From positions 1 to 23,950 of the forward strand of contig PWGY01000011.1 of the NCBI GenBank assembly GCA_003554665.1: a stretch of DNA of 23,950 bases, given 5' to 3'. The stretch is from Bacteroidales bacterium (GTDB taxonomy: Bacteria; Bacteroidota; Bacteroidia; Bacteroidales; UBA7960). Both the position numbers and the translations under genes were made by a program. Position 1 is the first letter of the stretch. Every line of letters begins with the position of its first letter. Below, in pieces: positions 15,288-23,041 of this stretch. Below the pieces are notes generated by a model. It made no database searches. It was not told the DNA's origin and saw only the letters and a program-made list of their open reading frames with translations.

Positions 15288-16865
15288 ATGAAACGCATTA
15301 AATATATAGCCATATTAACCACAGCGCTTCTGGTCACGCTCTCATCCTGTATGAGCGACCTGGACACTGTTCCTTTGGATGACACTGAGGTGACCGCTGC
15401 AGAAGTTTACGACGACCCGGAGAACTATAAAAGAGTACTTGCAAAACTATATGCAGGACTGGCAGTATCCGGACAGGAAGGCCCCGCAGGGATGGCAGAC
15501 ATCAGCGGTATTGATGAAGGATTTGGTCAGTACCTCCGGGGTTTATTTTATCATCAGATACTCTCTACAGACGAAATGGTGATCGGGTGGGATGACCAGA
15601 CGATCAAGGATTTCGTTTACCAGAGCTGGGGTGCCAGTGATGTGTTTATTTCAGCCATGTATTACCGCATCTATTACCAGATCGCACTGGCCAACGAATA
15701 CATCAGGGAAACAGCAGACAGCAGGCTGGACGAACGCGATGTGGACGATGCACTCCGCCAGGACATTCAGGAATATCGTGCCGAAGCGCGCTTTTTGCGG
15801 GCTTTCAGTTACTGGCATGCACTGGATATCTTTGGTAATGTGCCTTTTGTGACCCATGAGGATCCGATCGGTGCATTTCTGCCCCCGCAGGCCAGCCAGC
15901 AGGAGTTGTTTGAGTATATTGAGGAAGAACTTCTGGATATTGCTCCGACAATGGCTGACCCGCAAGCCAATGATTACGGTCGCGTTGACCAGGCCGCTGC
16001 ATGGATGCTCCTTGCAAAACTTTACATGAATGCTGAAGTTTACACCGGTCAGCCCAGGTACAATGATGCCCTGACCTATATCAACCAGATCATCAACTCC
16101 GGTTATTCCCTGGAGCAGGAATACGAATGGCTGTTTATGGCAGACAACGAACAGGCGCAGAACGAGATCATTATGCGCGTACCTTACCACGGAATTGAAA
16201 CCCAGACTTTCGGGGGTACCACATTTTTGATTAAAGCCGCCATCGGGGGAGACATGAGCACCTCAGCAATGGGTGTGGATGACGGCTGGGGCGGATTGCG
16301 CACCACACCACAGTTTGTGGACCTTTTTGATGAAAACGACCCCAGGGCCATGTTCTTCACCGAAGGGCAGACAAAGGAAATTACCAACTTGTCAGACTTC
16401 CAGAACGGATATGCCGTAGAGAAGTTCACCAACATGCGCAGGGACGGTACCCCGGGATCCAACCGGGAATTCCCCGATACTGATTTCCCGCTGTTCCGGC
16501 TTGCCGATGTGTACCTGATGTATGCAGAGGCCGTTCTCAGGGGTGGCGGCGGCGATGAATCCACTGCCCTTGAATATGTGAATGCCATCAGGGAAAGGGC
16601 CTGGGGCGACGACTCAGGCAATATCTCAGCCGATGAGTTAACCCTCGATTTTATCCTTGATGAAAGAGGCAGGGAGCTTTACTGGGAGGGGCACCGGCGC
16701 ACAGACCTGATCCGGTTTGGACGCTTTGCCGGTGATGCTTATCTATGGTCGTGGAAAGGAGAATCGCGCGACGGTCTGCCCACCCAGGCCAGGTACAACC
16801 TGTTTCCGATTCCGGATGCAGATGTAACCGCCAACCCGAACCTGGTACAAAACCCGGGGTATTAA
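15288..16865 (+). CDS. susD: SusD/RagB-family outer-membrane lipoprotein
   Basis: This 525-residue lipoprotein is the substrate-capturing lid over the SusC channel at the cell surface. A lipoprotein signal ends in LLVTLSSC with the lipidated Cys at residue 21, followed by acidic residues (MSDLDTVPLDD), which fit surface export in Bacteroidota. Family features include the helical TPR-like scaffold (EYRAEARFLRAFSYWHALDI, VDQAAAWMLLAKLYMNA), the C-terminal segments LFRLADVYLMYAEA and ALEYVNAIRERAW, and LDERGRELYWEGHRRTDLIR, all SusD hallmarks, and the ending NPNLVQNPGY. The gene lies between susC and susE in the same operon. Aromatic residues that bind sugar cannot be assigned without a model. 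Confidence 0.96.
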   Translation: MKRIKYIAILTTALLVTLSSCMSDLDTVPLDDTEVTAAEVYDDPENYKRVLAKLYAGLAVSGQEGPAGMADISGIDEGFGQYLRGLFYHQILSTDEMVIGWDDQTIKDFVYQSWGASDVFISAMYYRIYYQIALANEYIRETADSRLDERDVDDALRQDIQEYRAEARFLRAFSYWHALDIFGNVPFVTHEDPIGAFLPPQASQQELFEYIEEELLDIAPTMADPQANDYGRVDQAAAWMLLAKLYMNAEVYTGQPRYNDALTYINQIINSGYSLEQEYEWLFMADNEQAQNEIIMRVPYHGIETQTFGGTTFLIKAAIGGDMSTSAMGVDDGWGGLRTTPQFVDLFDENDPRAMFFTEGQTKEITNLSDFQNGYAVEKFTNMRRDGTPGSNREFPDTDFPLFRLADVYLMYAEAVLRGGGGDESTALEYVNAIRERAWGDDSGNISADELTLDFILDERGRELYWEGHRRTDLIRFGRFAGDAYLWSWKGESRDGLPTQARYNLFPIPDADVTANPNLVQNPGY

Positions 16866-16878
16866 AAATCTTAAAAAT

Positions 16879-17994
16879 ATGAATATGATGAAAAGAACAG
16901 CCATATTACTTGTTTTTATTTTGGGAATCAGTTTTCTGCATTCCTGTGAAAAAGATGATGAAGGGCCGGTACTGAACATGGATGAAGCCACCAGCCCGGC
17001 ATTCACTTATCCGGAAAGTGGAAACAGCTACGTCCTGACTGAAGAAGAAGAGGAAGAAGCTTTATTTACCTTCGATTGGTCAGGGGCCAGCTATCCACTG
17101 GATAACCTGCCAGATGTACGATATTTGCTGCAGGCAGACAAAACCGCCAACAACTGGGAGTATCCCGACTCAATCCGGGAAATCGCCGATACACGTGACA
17201 CCTCCTATGAAATCGGCGTTTCCCAGATGAACCAACTGCTCACCAGAATGGGTGTGGAGCCGTTCGAAACCGGTGAAGTTTCCTTTCGCGTACGGGCTTT
17301 CCTGACAACAGCTTCAGAACAAACATGGCTTTATTCCACACCTGTTGATGTTGAAATAACCACTTATGAACAGATCACTGAGCCTGACACATTGTATGTA
17401 CCTGGTTCCTACCAGGGGTGGGATCCGGACAACAGCAGTACAGTGCTTTACTCACCTGAGCGGGACGGCCTGTATGAAGGATACTTCTATTTTGAAGAGC
17501 CCGATACAGAGTTTAAGTTTACAAGCGACCTTGGATGGGATGAAGACTGGGGCGACGATGATGGAGACGGCACACTGGATCCTGGTGGCGAGAATATTGT
17601 GGTTGAGGAACCGGGTGTTTACAGGATTACTGTTGACATGAACGAGATGACCTATGAGGTTTACCGCACTGAATGGGCTGTTATTGGTGACGGCGTGGTG
17701 GACTGGGATACCGATGTACCCCTGGATCTCGACATTGACCACTTTGAGGAAACATGGAAAGTTCGTTACACCCTGACCCACGAACTCTCTGAAGGCGCCT
17801 TTAAGTTCCGTGCCAACGAGGCATGGGATCCTCCTGCCGGACTCAACATGGGTATTGATGAAGATGCCGAGGAAGAAGGCGTTCTGATGTATGGCGGGTT
17901 TGGCAACGACATCCCTGTGGACAGTGCAGGTGAATACACCATTGTATTTGACCTGAGCGGTCCGGTGTACCGTTATGAGTTGAAAAATAAGTAA
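16879..17994 (+). CDS. susE: SusE/SusF-like surface glycan-binding lipoprotein
   Basis: This 371-residue lipoprotein has a signal sequence ending in ISFLHSC with the lipidated Cys at residue 23, then EKDDEGP, a likely surface-export signal. The N-terminal part (about 35-165) looks like a SusE-type fibronectin-III-like domain (FTYPESGNSYVLT, LFTFDWSGASY, YLLQADKTANNW). Two repeated C-terminal modules follow (LYVPGSYQGWDPDNSS from about 173, and WAVIGDGVVDWDTDVPLD from about 263). These resemble the starch-binding modules of SusE/SusF, in which Trp residues stack on glucose rings. The protein is very acidic. It is the third gene of the operon, 13 bp after susD, and a strong terminator follows. 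The SusE/F similarity suggests an alpha-glucan substrate, as inference. The start could be at either Met1 or Met3. Confidence 0.85.
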   Translation: MNMMKRTAILLVFILGISFLHSCEKDDEGPVLNMDEATSPAFTYPESGNSYVLTEEEEEEALFTFDWSGASYPLDNLPDVRYLLQADKTANNWEYPDSIREIADTRDTSYEIGVSQMNQLLTRMGVEPFETGEVSFRVRAFLTTASEQTWLYSTPVDVEITTYEQITEPDTLYVPGSYQGWDPDNSSTVLYSPERDGLYEGYFYFEEPDTEFKFTSDLGWDEDWGDDDGDGTLDPGGENIVVEEPGVYRITVDMNEMTYEVYRTEWAVIGDGVVDWDTDVPLDLDIDHFEETWKVRYTLTHELSEGAFKFRANEAWDPPAGLNMGIDEDAEEEGVLMYGGFGNDIPVDSAGEYTIVFDLSGPVYRYELKNK

Positions 17995-18017
17995 GCCGTG
18001 GGCGAGAGTCCATTGCT

Positions 18018-18080
18018 GCCCGGCCTTACCGGGCCATAAAGAAAAAAGCAGCGGCCCGGCGGTCGCTGCTTTTTTCTTTA
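18018..18080 (+). terminator. Double hairpin terminator after susE
   Basis: A small hairpin GCCCGG-CCTTA-CCGGGC (18018-18034) is followed by a perfect 17-bp stem, TAAAGAAAAAAGCAGCG with CGCTGCTTTTTTCTTTA (18037-18053 with 18064-18080), which has an intrinsic T-rich 3' arm. The loop of the second hairpin contains GGCCCGG, complementary to CCGGGCC at 18029-18035, so the two structures could exchange partners. The A-rich 5' arm could also work for the other strand. Confidence 0.85.
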
Positions 18081-18088
18081 TATTTTTG
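18081..18088 (+). promoter_or_regulatory. Candidate -7 element for the YitT gene
   Basis: TATTTTTG matches TAnnTTTG and begins directly at the base of the susE terminator stem, 28 bp before the ATG at 18116. The -33 region would then lie inside the terminator hairpin. Confidence 0.5.
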
Positions 18089-18115
18089 CAAAAGATTCAT
18101 CAGATTCTTATCAAT

Positions 18116-18988
18116 ATGCCCGCCAAAAAGTCACCACACCCCATCTGGGGAACGATAAAATGCTATGGGATCATTACCATTGCGCTGTTTGCCAACGCCC
18201 TGGCCTGGACTGCCTTCCTGATCCCCTCAGAGATCGTGGGCGGTGGTATAACAGGATTATCCGCGCTGATCTATTATGCAACCGGCATTCCGGTAGCCAT
18301 TACCCTCATTCTGATGAACATCGTCCTGCTGCTGTTCGGAGTTAAAAGTCTCGGCCTCGGGTTCGGCGTACGGACCATATACAGTGCTGTGGTTCTCGCC
18401 TTGTTTTTTGCCATTCTTCAGCCCCTGATTCCTGAGCCGATCGTTGACGATCGTTTTATGTCGGCCATTCTCGGCGGTATACTGGGAGGCGCATCCATCG
18501 GCCTTGTATTTACCCAGGGAGCCAGCACCGGCGGTACGGACATTGTCGCCATGATTATCAATAAATACAGGAACATCAGCCAGGGGCGGGTCATCCTCTA
18601 CCTCGATCTGGTGATTATTTCCTCCTCATATTTTCTGTTCCAGTCGCTCGAGGTGATGGTTTACGGCTACGTTACAATGGCTGTGGCCTCCTACTCCATT
18701 GATATGCTCCTGATGGGCCACCGGCGCAGTGTGCAGTTATTCATTTTCTCGCCAAAATACGAATTGATCGCTGAGCACATTGCCAATGAAATTGGTCGGG
18801 GTGTTACACTGCTAAACGGGCAGGGATGGTACAGCAAGGAAGAAAGTGCAGTGCTGATGGTTGTGGTGCGCCGATATGAAACCAACAATGTATTCCGGAC
18901 CATTAAAGAGATAGATCCAGAAGCTTTTATTTCCGTGGCCAATGTAATGGGAGTTTACGGACAGGGGTTTGACCCCATTAAATACTAA
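18116..18988 (+). CDS. YitT-family membrane protein (DUF161 + DUF2179)
   Basis: This 290-residue inner-membrane protein belongs to the YitT family, of poorly known function. About five to six hydrophobic segments span residues 15-200, including the family-like stretches IPSEIVGGGITGLSALIYYATG and QGASTGGTDIVAMIINKY. A soluble C-terminal domain of the DUF2179 type covers about 205-290 (SVQLFIFSPKYELIAEHIA, GRGVTLLNGQGWYSKEE, VLMVVVRRYE, and the ending DPEAFISVANVMGVYGQGF). I start at the ATG 18116; a TTG at 18086 would overlap the promoter element. It stands alone between the susE terminator and pepD. Length and domain order are normal for the family. Confidence 0.9.
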   Translation: MPAKKSPHPIWGTIKCYGIITIALFANALAWTAFLIPSEIVGGGITGLSALIYYATGIPVAITLILMNIVLLLFGVKSLGLGFGVRTIYSAVVLALFFAILQPLIPEPIVDDRFMSAILGGILGGASIGLVFTQGASTGGTDIVAMIINKYRNISQGRVILYLDLVIISSSYFLFQSLEVMVYGYVTMAVASYSIDMLLMGHRRSVQLFIFSPKYELIAEHIANEIGRGVTLLNGQGWYSKEESAVLMVVVRRYETNNVFRTIKEIDPEAFISVANVMGVYGQGFDPIKY

Positions 18989-19020
18989 TGCCCGATCACC
19001 TTATTTCTTCTGCATTTTTG

Positions 19021-19028
19021 TATCTTCG
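19021..19028 (+). promoter_or_regulatory. Candidate -7 element for pepD
   Basis: TATCTTCG differs from TAnnTTTG at one position and lies 82 bp before the pepD start, which would place the structured segment 19048-19093 in the mRNA leader. Confidence 0.35.
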
Positions 19029-19047
19029 TATGTTGTCCTTAACCGAT

Positions 19048-19093
19048 CCGGTTATTCTGCAATAGCCTGATCATCTCTGATCAGCATAACCGG
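19048..19093 (+). other. Nested hairpin in the pepD leader
   Basis: An outer stem CCGGTTAT / ATAACCGG (19048-19055 with 19086-19093) encloses an inner stem CTGATCA / TGATCAG (19067-19073 with 19078-19084) with the loop TCTC. No T-run follows, so it is not a terminator of the YitT gene. It ends 16 bases before the pepD start codon, where it could affect translation. Confidence 0.6.
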
Positions 19094-19109
19094 GCAAAAA
19101 AATAAACTT

Positions 19110-20573
19110 ATGAAGAAAGATTTGGGAAAGCTGCAACCCGGACGTGTGTGGGAACTGTTCGAAGAAATCTGCCAAATTCCACGCCCCTCAAAAAAAGAAG
19201 AACGCATTCTGTCATACCTGATCGAATTCGCCAAAAAGCATAGCCTCGAATACCAGCAGGATAAAGCCGGTAACCTGATCATTCGAAAACCAGCCCGGCC
19301 TGGTTTTGAAAACCGTCGTTCAGTGGTTCTGCAAAGCCATGTGGATATGGTTTGCGAAAAGAATGAAAATGTGCAGCATGATTTTGACAAGGACCCCATT
19401 CAGCCAGTAGTTGATAACGGGTGGGTAAAGGCCAGCGGAACCACCCTGGGTGCGGATGATGGCATTGGAATGGCTGCCCAACTGGCCATCCTGGAGTCAA
19501 ACGACATCGAACACGGACCACTGGAGTGTTTGTTCACGGTAGATGAAGAAACCGGCCTGACCGGTGCTTTCAATCTTGAAAAAGGATTCATCAACAGCAA
19601 AACACTGCTTAATCTGGATTCTGAGGATGATGGTGAACTGTTTATCGGCTGTGCAGGCGGCCTGGAAACCCTGATTACATTCTCCTATGAAAAAGTCAAC
19701 ACGGAAGCAGATCACATCGCTTTCCAGGTTTCCGTAACCGGCCTCAAAGGAGGCCACTCAGGCGACGACATTCATAAAGGGCGGGGAAATGCCATAAAAA
19801 TTCTGAACCGGCTATTGTGGAATGCGGAGAGAATGTATGAGATCCGCCTGGCAGAGCTTAAAGGGGGCAACCTGCACAATGCCATTGCCCGTGAAGCCTT
19901 TGCCACACTGACCGTTCCCAAACGCCACCAAAGCGGTCTGAAAGAACTCTTTGATTCGCTCGGAGATGAGATCAGGGCCGCTTATAAAACCAACGAAACA
20001 GGGTTGACCATTGATTTCCGCGAGGCTGTTATGCCCGAAGGATTGATCGATTATCCCACGCAAAGAAATCTGCTGAACTCACTTTACGGATGCCCCCACG
20101 GTGTAATGGCGATGTCTCCTGACATTCCTGACCTGGTTGAAACATCAACCAACCTTGCATCGGTCAGGATGACTCCACGGGAGATTATTATCGTAACCAG
20201 TCAGCGCAGCTCCCTGGAAACAGGCAAGCAAGACATTGCAGACATGGTGAGCAGTGTTTTTCAGCTGGCCGAAGCAAAGGTAAAACAAGGTGACGGGTAC
20301 CCGGGATGGGAACCGGATATGGATTCAGAAATTCTGGATGTATCACGGAAGGCATACACAGATCTCTTTAATGAAGCGCCCAAAGTGCTGGCCATTCATG
20401 CCGGCCTTGAATGTGGTATCATTGGCGAAAAATACCCGGGGATGGATATGATCTCCTACGGCCCCACCATCAAAGGTGCTCACTCACCGGACGAAGCCAT
20501 TGAAATCAAAACCGTAGAAAAATTCTGGGATCTTACGCTGGAAATACTCAAAAGAATACCTGAAGAAAAGTAG
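19110..20573 (+). CDS. pepD: Aminoacyl-histidine dipeptidase (PepD-like, M20 family)
   Basis: This 487-residue cytoplasmic metallopeptidase hydrolyses Xaa-His and other dipeptides. M20 metal and catalytic residues are visible: His77 and Asp79 in QSHVDM, Asp116 in LGADDGIG, Glu146/Glu147 in VDEETGL, Asp170 in LNLDSEDDGE, and His458 in KGAHSPDE. The lid/dimerisation domain starts near residue 200 (VTGLKGGHSGDDI). The length fits PepD (about 485). It starts at ATG 19110 after an A-rich stretch without a clear Shine-Dalgarno. It could complete breakdown of dipeptides released by the S46 peptidase, though the genes are distant. It converges on lipB across a 233-bp gap filled with degenerate repeats. 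Confidence 0.95.
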   Translation: MKKDLGKLQPGRVWELFEEICQIPRPSKKEERILSYLIEFAKKHSLEYQQDKAGNLIIRKPARPGFENRRSVVLQSHVDMVCEKNENVQHDFDKDPIQPVVDNGWVKASGTTLGADDGIGMAAQLAILESNDIEHGPLECLFTVDEETGLTGAFNLEKGFINSKTLLNLDSEDDGELFIGCAGGLETLITFSYEKVNTEADHIAFQVSVTGLKGGHSGDDIHKGRGNAIKILNRLLWNAERMYEIRLAELKGGNLHNAIAREAFATLTVPKRHQSGLKELFDSLGDEIRAAYKTNETGLTIDFREAVMPEGLIDYPTQRNLLNSLYGCPHGVMAMSPDIPDLVETSTNLASVRMTPREIIIVTSQRSSLETGKQDIADMVSSVFQLAEAKVKQGDGYPGWEPDMDSEILDVSRKAYTDLFNEAPKVLAIHAGLECGIIGEKYPGMDMISYGPTIKGAHSPDEAIEIKTVEKFWDLTLEILKRIPEEK

Positions 20574-20622
20574 GGTTTACGAAGCAGACCAGCAAACGTC
20601 GTATTTGCCCCAATACAGAGGG

Positions 20623-20827
20623 TTGCATCTGCCTTTCAGGGATCAATCCGTTGCACAGGCTCACTGGGCTCTATGCGTCCACAGGACTGCATTTGTTCGC
20701 AGAACTCATCGTTCATAAGACTGCATCTGTTCGCGGCTGTATGCGTCCACAGAACTGCATCCGTTTCCGGCAACAAGTTTTTCGGGAAGTTACGCTGTAC
20801 GATATGCTATCGTGGCATGAGCTGCAT
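20623..20827 (-). repeat. Degenerate 34-bp repeat array derived from the lipB 3' end
   Basis: On the minus strand units anchored on ATGCAG occur at 20760, 20726 and 20692 (exactly 34 bp apart). A further copy lies at 20827 inside lipB itself (67 bp upstream, about two periods), and a weaker relic ATGCAA lies at 20628. Examples are ATGCAGTTCTGTGGACGCAT, ATGCAGTCTTATGAACGATG and ATGCAGTCCTGTGGACGCAT, compared with the lipB terminal codons ATGCAGCTCATGCCACGATAG in two pieces (ATGCAGCTCATG, CCACGATAG). GCGAACA ends two of the units. The whole gap 20574-20806 has no gene and no terminator-like stem. Confidence 0.75.
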
Positions 20828-21523
20828 ACCGATTATTGAAACCAGGTGATCCCTCACTTTCTGTTTTACCTCACCAAGCGGCACAGGCCGGCCGAGTTCT
20901 GCCTGCATTGAGGTGGCTTTCTTGTCGGTAAACCCACAGGGATTGATCAATTCAAAATAACTAAGATCAGTATTTACATTAAAGGCAAACCCGTGCATGG
21001 TCACCCAGCGGCTGCTGCGGATGCCCACGGCACAAATTTTTCTGGCTTTGCCAGGATGATCCGTATCGAGCCATACCCCTGAGGCACCCTTCATACGTTC
21101 CCCGGTGAGTCCGTATTCCGCGATGGTCTGGATAATGGCTTCCTCCAAATTGGCCACGTACTGATGGATATCAGGAGAAAAGTTGTCCAGATCCAGGATC
21201 GGATACCCCACTATCTGCCCCGGGCCATGGTAAGTAATGTCTCCTCCCCTGTTGATTTTATAATAGGTCGCCTCCTTCTGCTGAAGTTCAAGCATATTCA
21301 CAAGCAAGTTGTTTTCAGACCCGTTTTTACCCAGGGTATACACGTGGGGATGTTCACAAAAAAGCAGGTAGTTATTGGTGGAGGTTGTATCTTCCGGGTG
21401 ATTTCGATTATGCACTTTTTGTTCTACAATGCGATCAAAAAGCCTTTCCTGGTAATCCCAGGCCTTTTTATAATCAATCACATCAAGATCTTCAAAAAAG
21501 ACAGTATTGTTTTTCGCAGCCAT
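20807..21523 (-). CDS. lipB: Octanoyl-[acyl-carrier-protein]:protein N-octanoyltransferase
   Basis: LipB moves the octanoyl group from acyl carrier protein to lipoyl domains of pyruvate and 2-oxoglutarate dehydrogenases and the glycine cleavage H protein, the first step of lipoate synthesis. The family signature RGGDITYHGPGQ is at residues 92-103. The catalytic pair is Lys162 in ARKICAVGIR and Cys196 in NPCGFTDKKATSM. At 238 residues it is normal in length. The start is ATG 21523, preceded on the minus strand by a TAnnTTTG element only about 14 bases upstream. A lipA gene is not nearby. Its last codons (encoding MQLMPR) belong to the degenerate 34-bp repeat that fills the gap towards pepD. 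Confidence 0.95.
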   Translation of the reverse strand: MAAKNNTVFFEDLDVIDYKKAWDYQERLFDRIVEQKVHNRNHPEDTTSTNNYLLFCEHPHVYTLGKNGSENNLLVNMLELQQKEATYYKINRGGDITYHGPGQIVGYPILDLDNFSPDIHQYVANLEEAIIQTIAEYGLTGERMKGASGVWLDTDHPGKARKICAVGIRSSRWVTMHGFAFNVNTDLSYFELINPCGFTDKKATSMQAELGRPVPLGEVKQKVRDHLVSIIGMQLMPR

Positions 21524-21536
21524 GTTTTTTTATTTG

Positions 21537-21544
21537 CAAAAATA
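21537..21544 (-). promoter_or_regulatory. Candidate -7 element for lipB
   Basis: On the minus strand TATTTTTG matches TAnnTTTG, 13 bp upstream of the lipB ATG. The mRNA leader would be only a few bases long. No obvious -33 element is seen. Confidence 0.5.
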
Positions 21545-21605
21545 CGCATAAGTTTTAAACCCTTCTTCTGTTAAATATCTCCGGAGAGAGCATTCATAAA
21601 ACCAC

Positions 21606-21613
21606 TATCTTTA
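21606..21613 (+). promoter_or_regulatory. Candidate -7 element for the U32 gene
   Basis: TATCTTTA fits TAnnTTTG except at the last base and lies 58 bp before the ATG at 21672. TACATTTT at 21652-21659 is a weaker alternative nearer to the gene. Confidence 0.3.
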
Positions 21614-21671
21614 TCATGTCCGGCCCAATCACAGTCTAAAATACTTACAGTTACATTTTTAGTGCAAACGT

Positions 21672-22928
21672 ATGAATTTCGGAAAACAGGATATTGAAAT
21701 CATGGCTCCGGCCGGCTCTTACGAATCATTGATGGCCGCCATTCAGGGTGGCGCTGATGCGGTTTACTTCGGAGTGGGGAAACTGAACATGCGCAGCCGC
21801 TCTTCACAGAATTTCGGACATGATGATTTGGTTAAGATCACAGAAATTTGCCGGGAGCACGGGGTTCATAGTTACCTGACCCTGAATACCATCATTTACG
21901 ATGAGGAACTCGAAATGATGCAACAAGCCGTTGAAATGGCCAAAAAGGCAGGTATCACCGCCATTATTGCATCTGACCTGGCTGTAATTCGCCACGCACA
22001 TTCACGGGGAGTACGGGTCCATATTTCAACACAATGCAATGTCACAAACCTTGAAGCGGTCCGCTTTTTTTCATCCTACGCCGACGTAATTGTACTGGCC
22101 CGGGAGCTGCGACTCGAGCAGGTCGAACATATTGCCAGGAAGATTCAAGAAGAAGACATCCGCGGTCCATCGGGAGAAAGGATCAAACTTGAGGTATTTG
22201 TGCATGGAGCGCTTTGCATGGCGGTAAGCGGAAAATGTTATTTAAGCCTGGACAACATGAATTATTCCGCAAACAGGGGAGCCTGCCTGCAGCTCTGCCG
22301 CAGGGCCTACACAGTAACAGATAAAGAGGAAGGTTACGAACTGGAAGTAGACCACCAATACATCATGTCACCCAAAGACCTTTGTACCATTGGGTTTGTG
22401 GACAAGATCATGCAGGCCGGTGTGCAGGTTTTCAAAATTGAGGGACGCGGACGCGGCCCCGACTATGTGAAGACAGTTACCAGCTGCTATAAAGAAGCCG
22501 TGGTAGCCGTTCAGCAAGGCACCTACAGTAAACAGAAAACAGATGACTGGACGAAGAGGCTACGTGGTGTTTTCAACCGTGGTTTCTGGGACGGTTATTA
22601 CCTTGGCCGCACCATGGGCGAATGGTCGGAGCGGTATGGATCCCAATCAACCCGCCGCAAAAATTATATCGGGCGCATCACCAACTATTTTTCTAAACTT
22701 AAGGTAGCTGAGGTCACCATGGAAACCGGCAGTTTTTCTGCAGGAGACACCATCATGATTACCGGCCCGACCACTGGCGTTCTGGAAGTCGAACCAGGAG
22801 AGATCAGAGTAGAAAACAAAAATGTGAGTGCGGCACACAAGGGTCAGCAGTGTTCGGTAAAAGTACCTGAACTGGTACGACGGGGCGACAAGGTTTTTCG
22901 TATTGATGTGGTGGAAGAGTGGTTTTAG
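21672..22928 (+). CDS. Peptidase U32-family protein (TrhP/RlhA-like RNA hydroxylation type)
   Basis: This 418-residue protein belongs to the family historically named peptidase U32. Its studied members act in prephenate-dependent hydroxylation of RNA: TrhP (YegQ) on tRNA uridine-34 and RlhA (YdcP) on 23S rRNA. A TIM-barrel-like N-terminal part begins with the typical IMAPAGSYESLMAAIQGGAD and VYFGVGKLNMRSR. The central region has the conserved cysteine set Cys182, Cys189, Cys205 and Cys209 (ALCMAVSGKCYLS and RGACLQLCRRAY), likely ligands of a metal cluster. It continues with MSPKDLC and KIEGRGRGPDYV and ends in a small beta-domain (about 330-418). No protease motif is seen, so a protease role is doubtful. 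Whether it is the tRNA or rRNA enzyme cannot be decided here. It is divergent from lipB; a noncoding hairpin array follows its stop directly. Confidence 0.9.
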   Translation: MNFGKQDIEIMAPAGSYESLMAAIQGGADAVYFGVGKLNMRSRSSQNFGHDDLVKITEICREHGVHSYLTLNTIIYDEELEMMQQAVEMAKKAGITAIIASDLAVIRHAHSRGVRVHISTQCNVTNLEAVRFFSSYADVIVLARELRLEQVEHIARKIQEEDIRGPSGERIKLEVFVHGALCMAVSGKCYLSLDNMNYSANRGACLQLCRRAYTVTDKEEGYELEVDHQYIMSPKDLCTIGFVDKIMQAGVQVFKIEGRGRGPDYVKTVTSCYKEAVVAVQQGTYSKQKTDDWTKRLRGVFNRGFWDGYYLGRTMGEWSERYGSQSTRRKNYIGRITNYFSKLKVAEVTMETGSFSAGDTIMITGPTTGVLEVEPGEIRVENKNVSAAHKGQQCSVKVPELVRRGDKVFRIDVVEEWF

Positions 22929-22936
22929 ATGACTTG

Positions 22937-23037
22937 TCGTGGCTTCGCCACTCCAGTTAACGGGGGCTTCGCCCCCTTGGTTGTTGGTTTGTCGAGTGCT
23001 CCGCACTCTCCGGTTGTTGGTTTCGGCGCTTCGCGCC
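22937..23037 (+). repeat. Left hairpin cluster of the intergenic array
   Basis: Four short GC-rich hairpins stand in series: GTGGCTTCGCCAC (22939-22951), GGGGGCTTCGCCCCC (22962-22976), GAGTGCTCCGCACTC (22994-23008) and GGCGCTTCGCGCC (23025-23037). All have TTC or TCC loops closed by C-G. They are joined by spacers of the form CGGTTGTTGGTTT. The arm sequences differ but each is perfectly self-complementary, so structure rather than sequence is kept. The cluster begins 9 bases after the U32 stop. Confidence 0.9.
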
Positions 23038-23041
23038 TGTT

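Noticed and set aside
15651..16190. Minus-strand frame of 179 codons
   Set aside because: It is antisense to susD, which is intact and well supported.
18086..18115. TTG start for the YitT protein
   Set aside because: It overlaps the candidate promoter element, and the ATG at 18116 gives the normal length.
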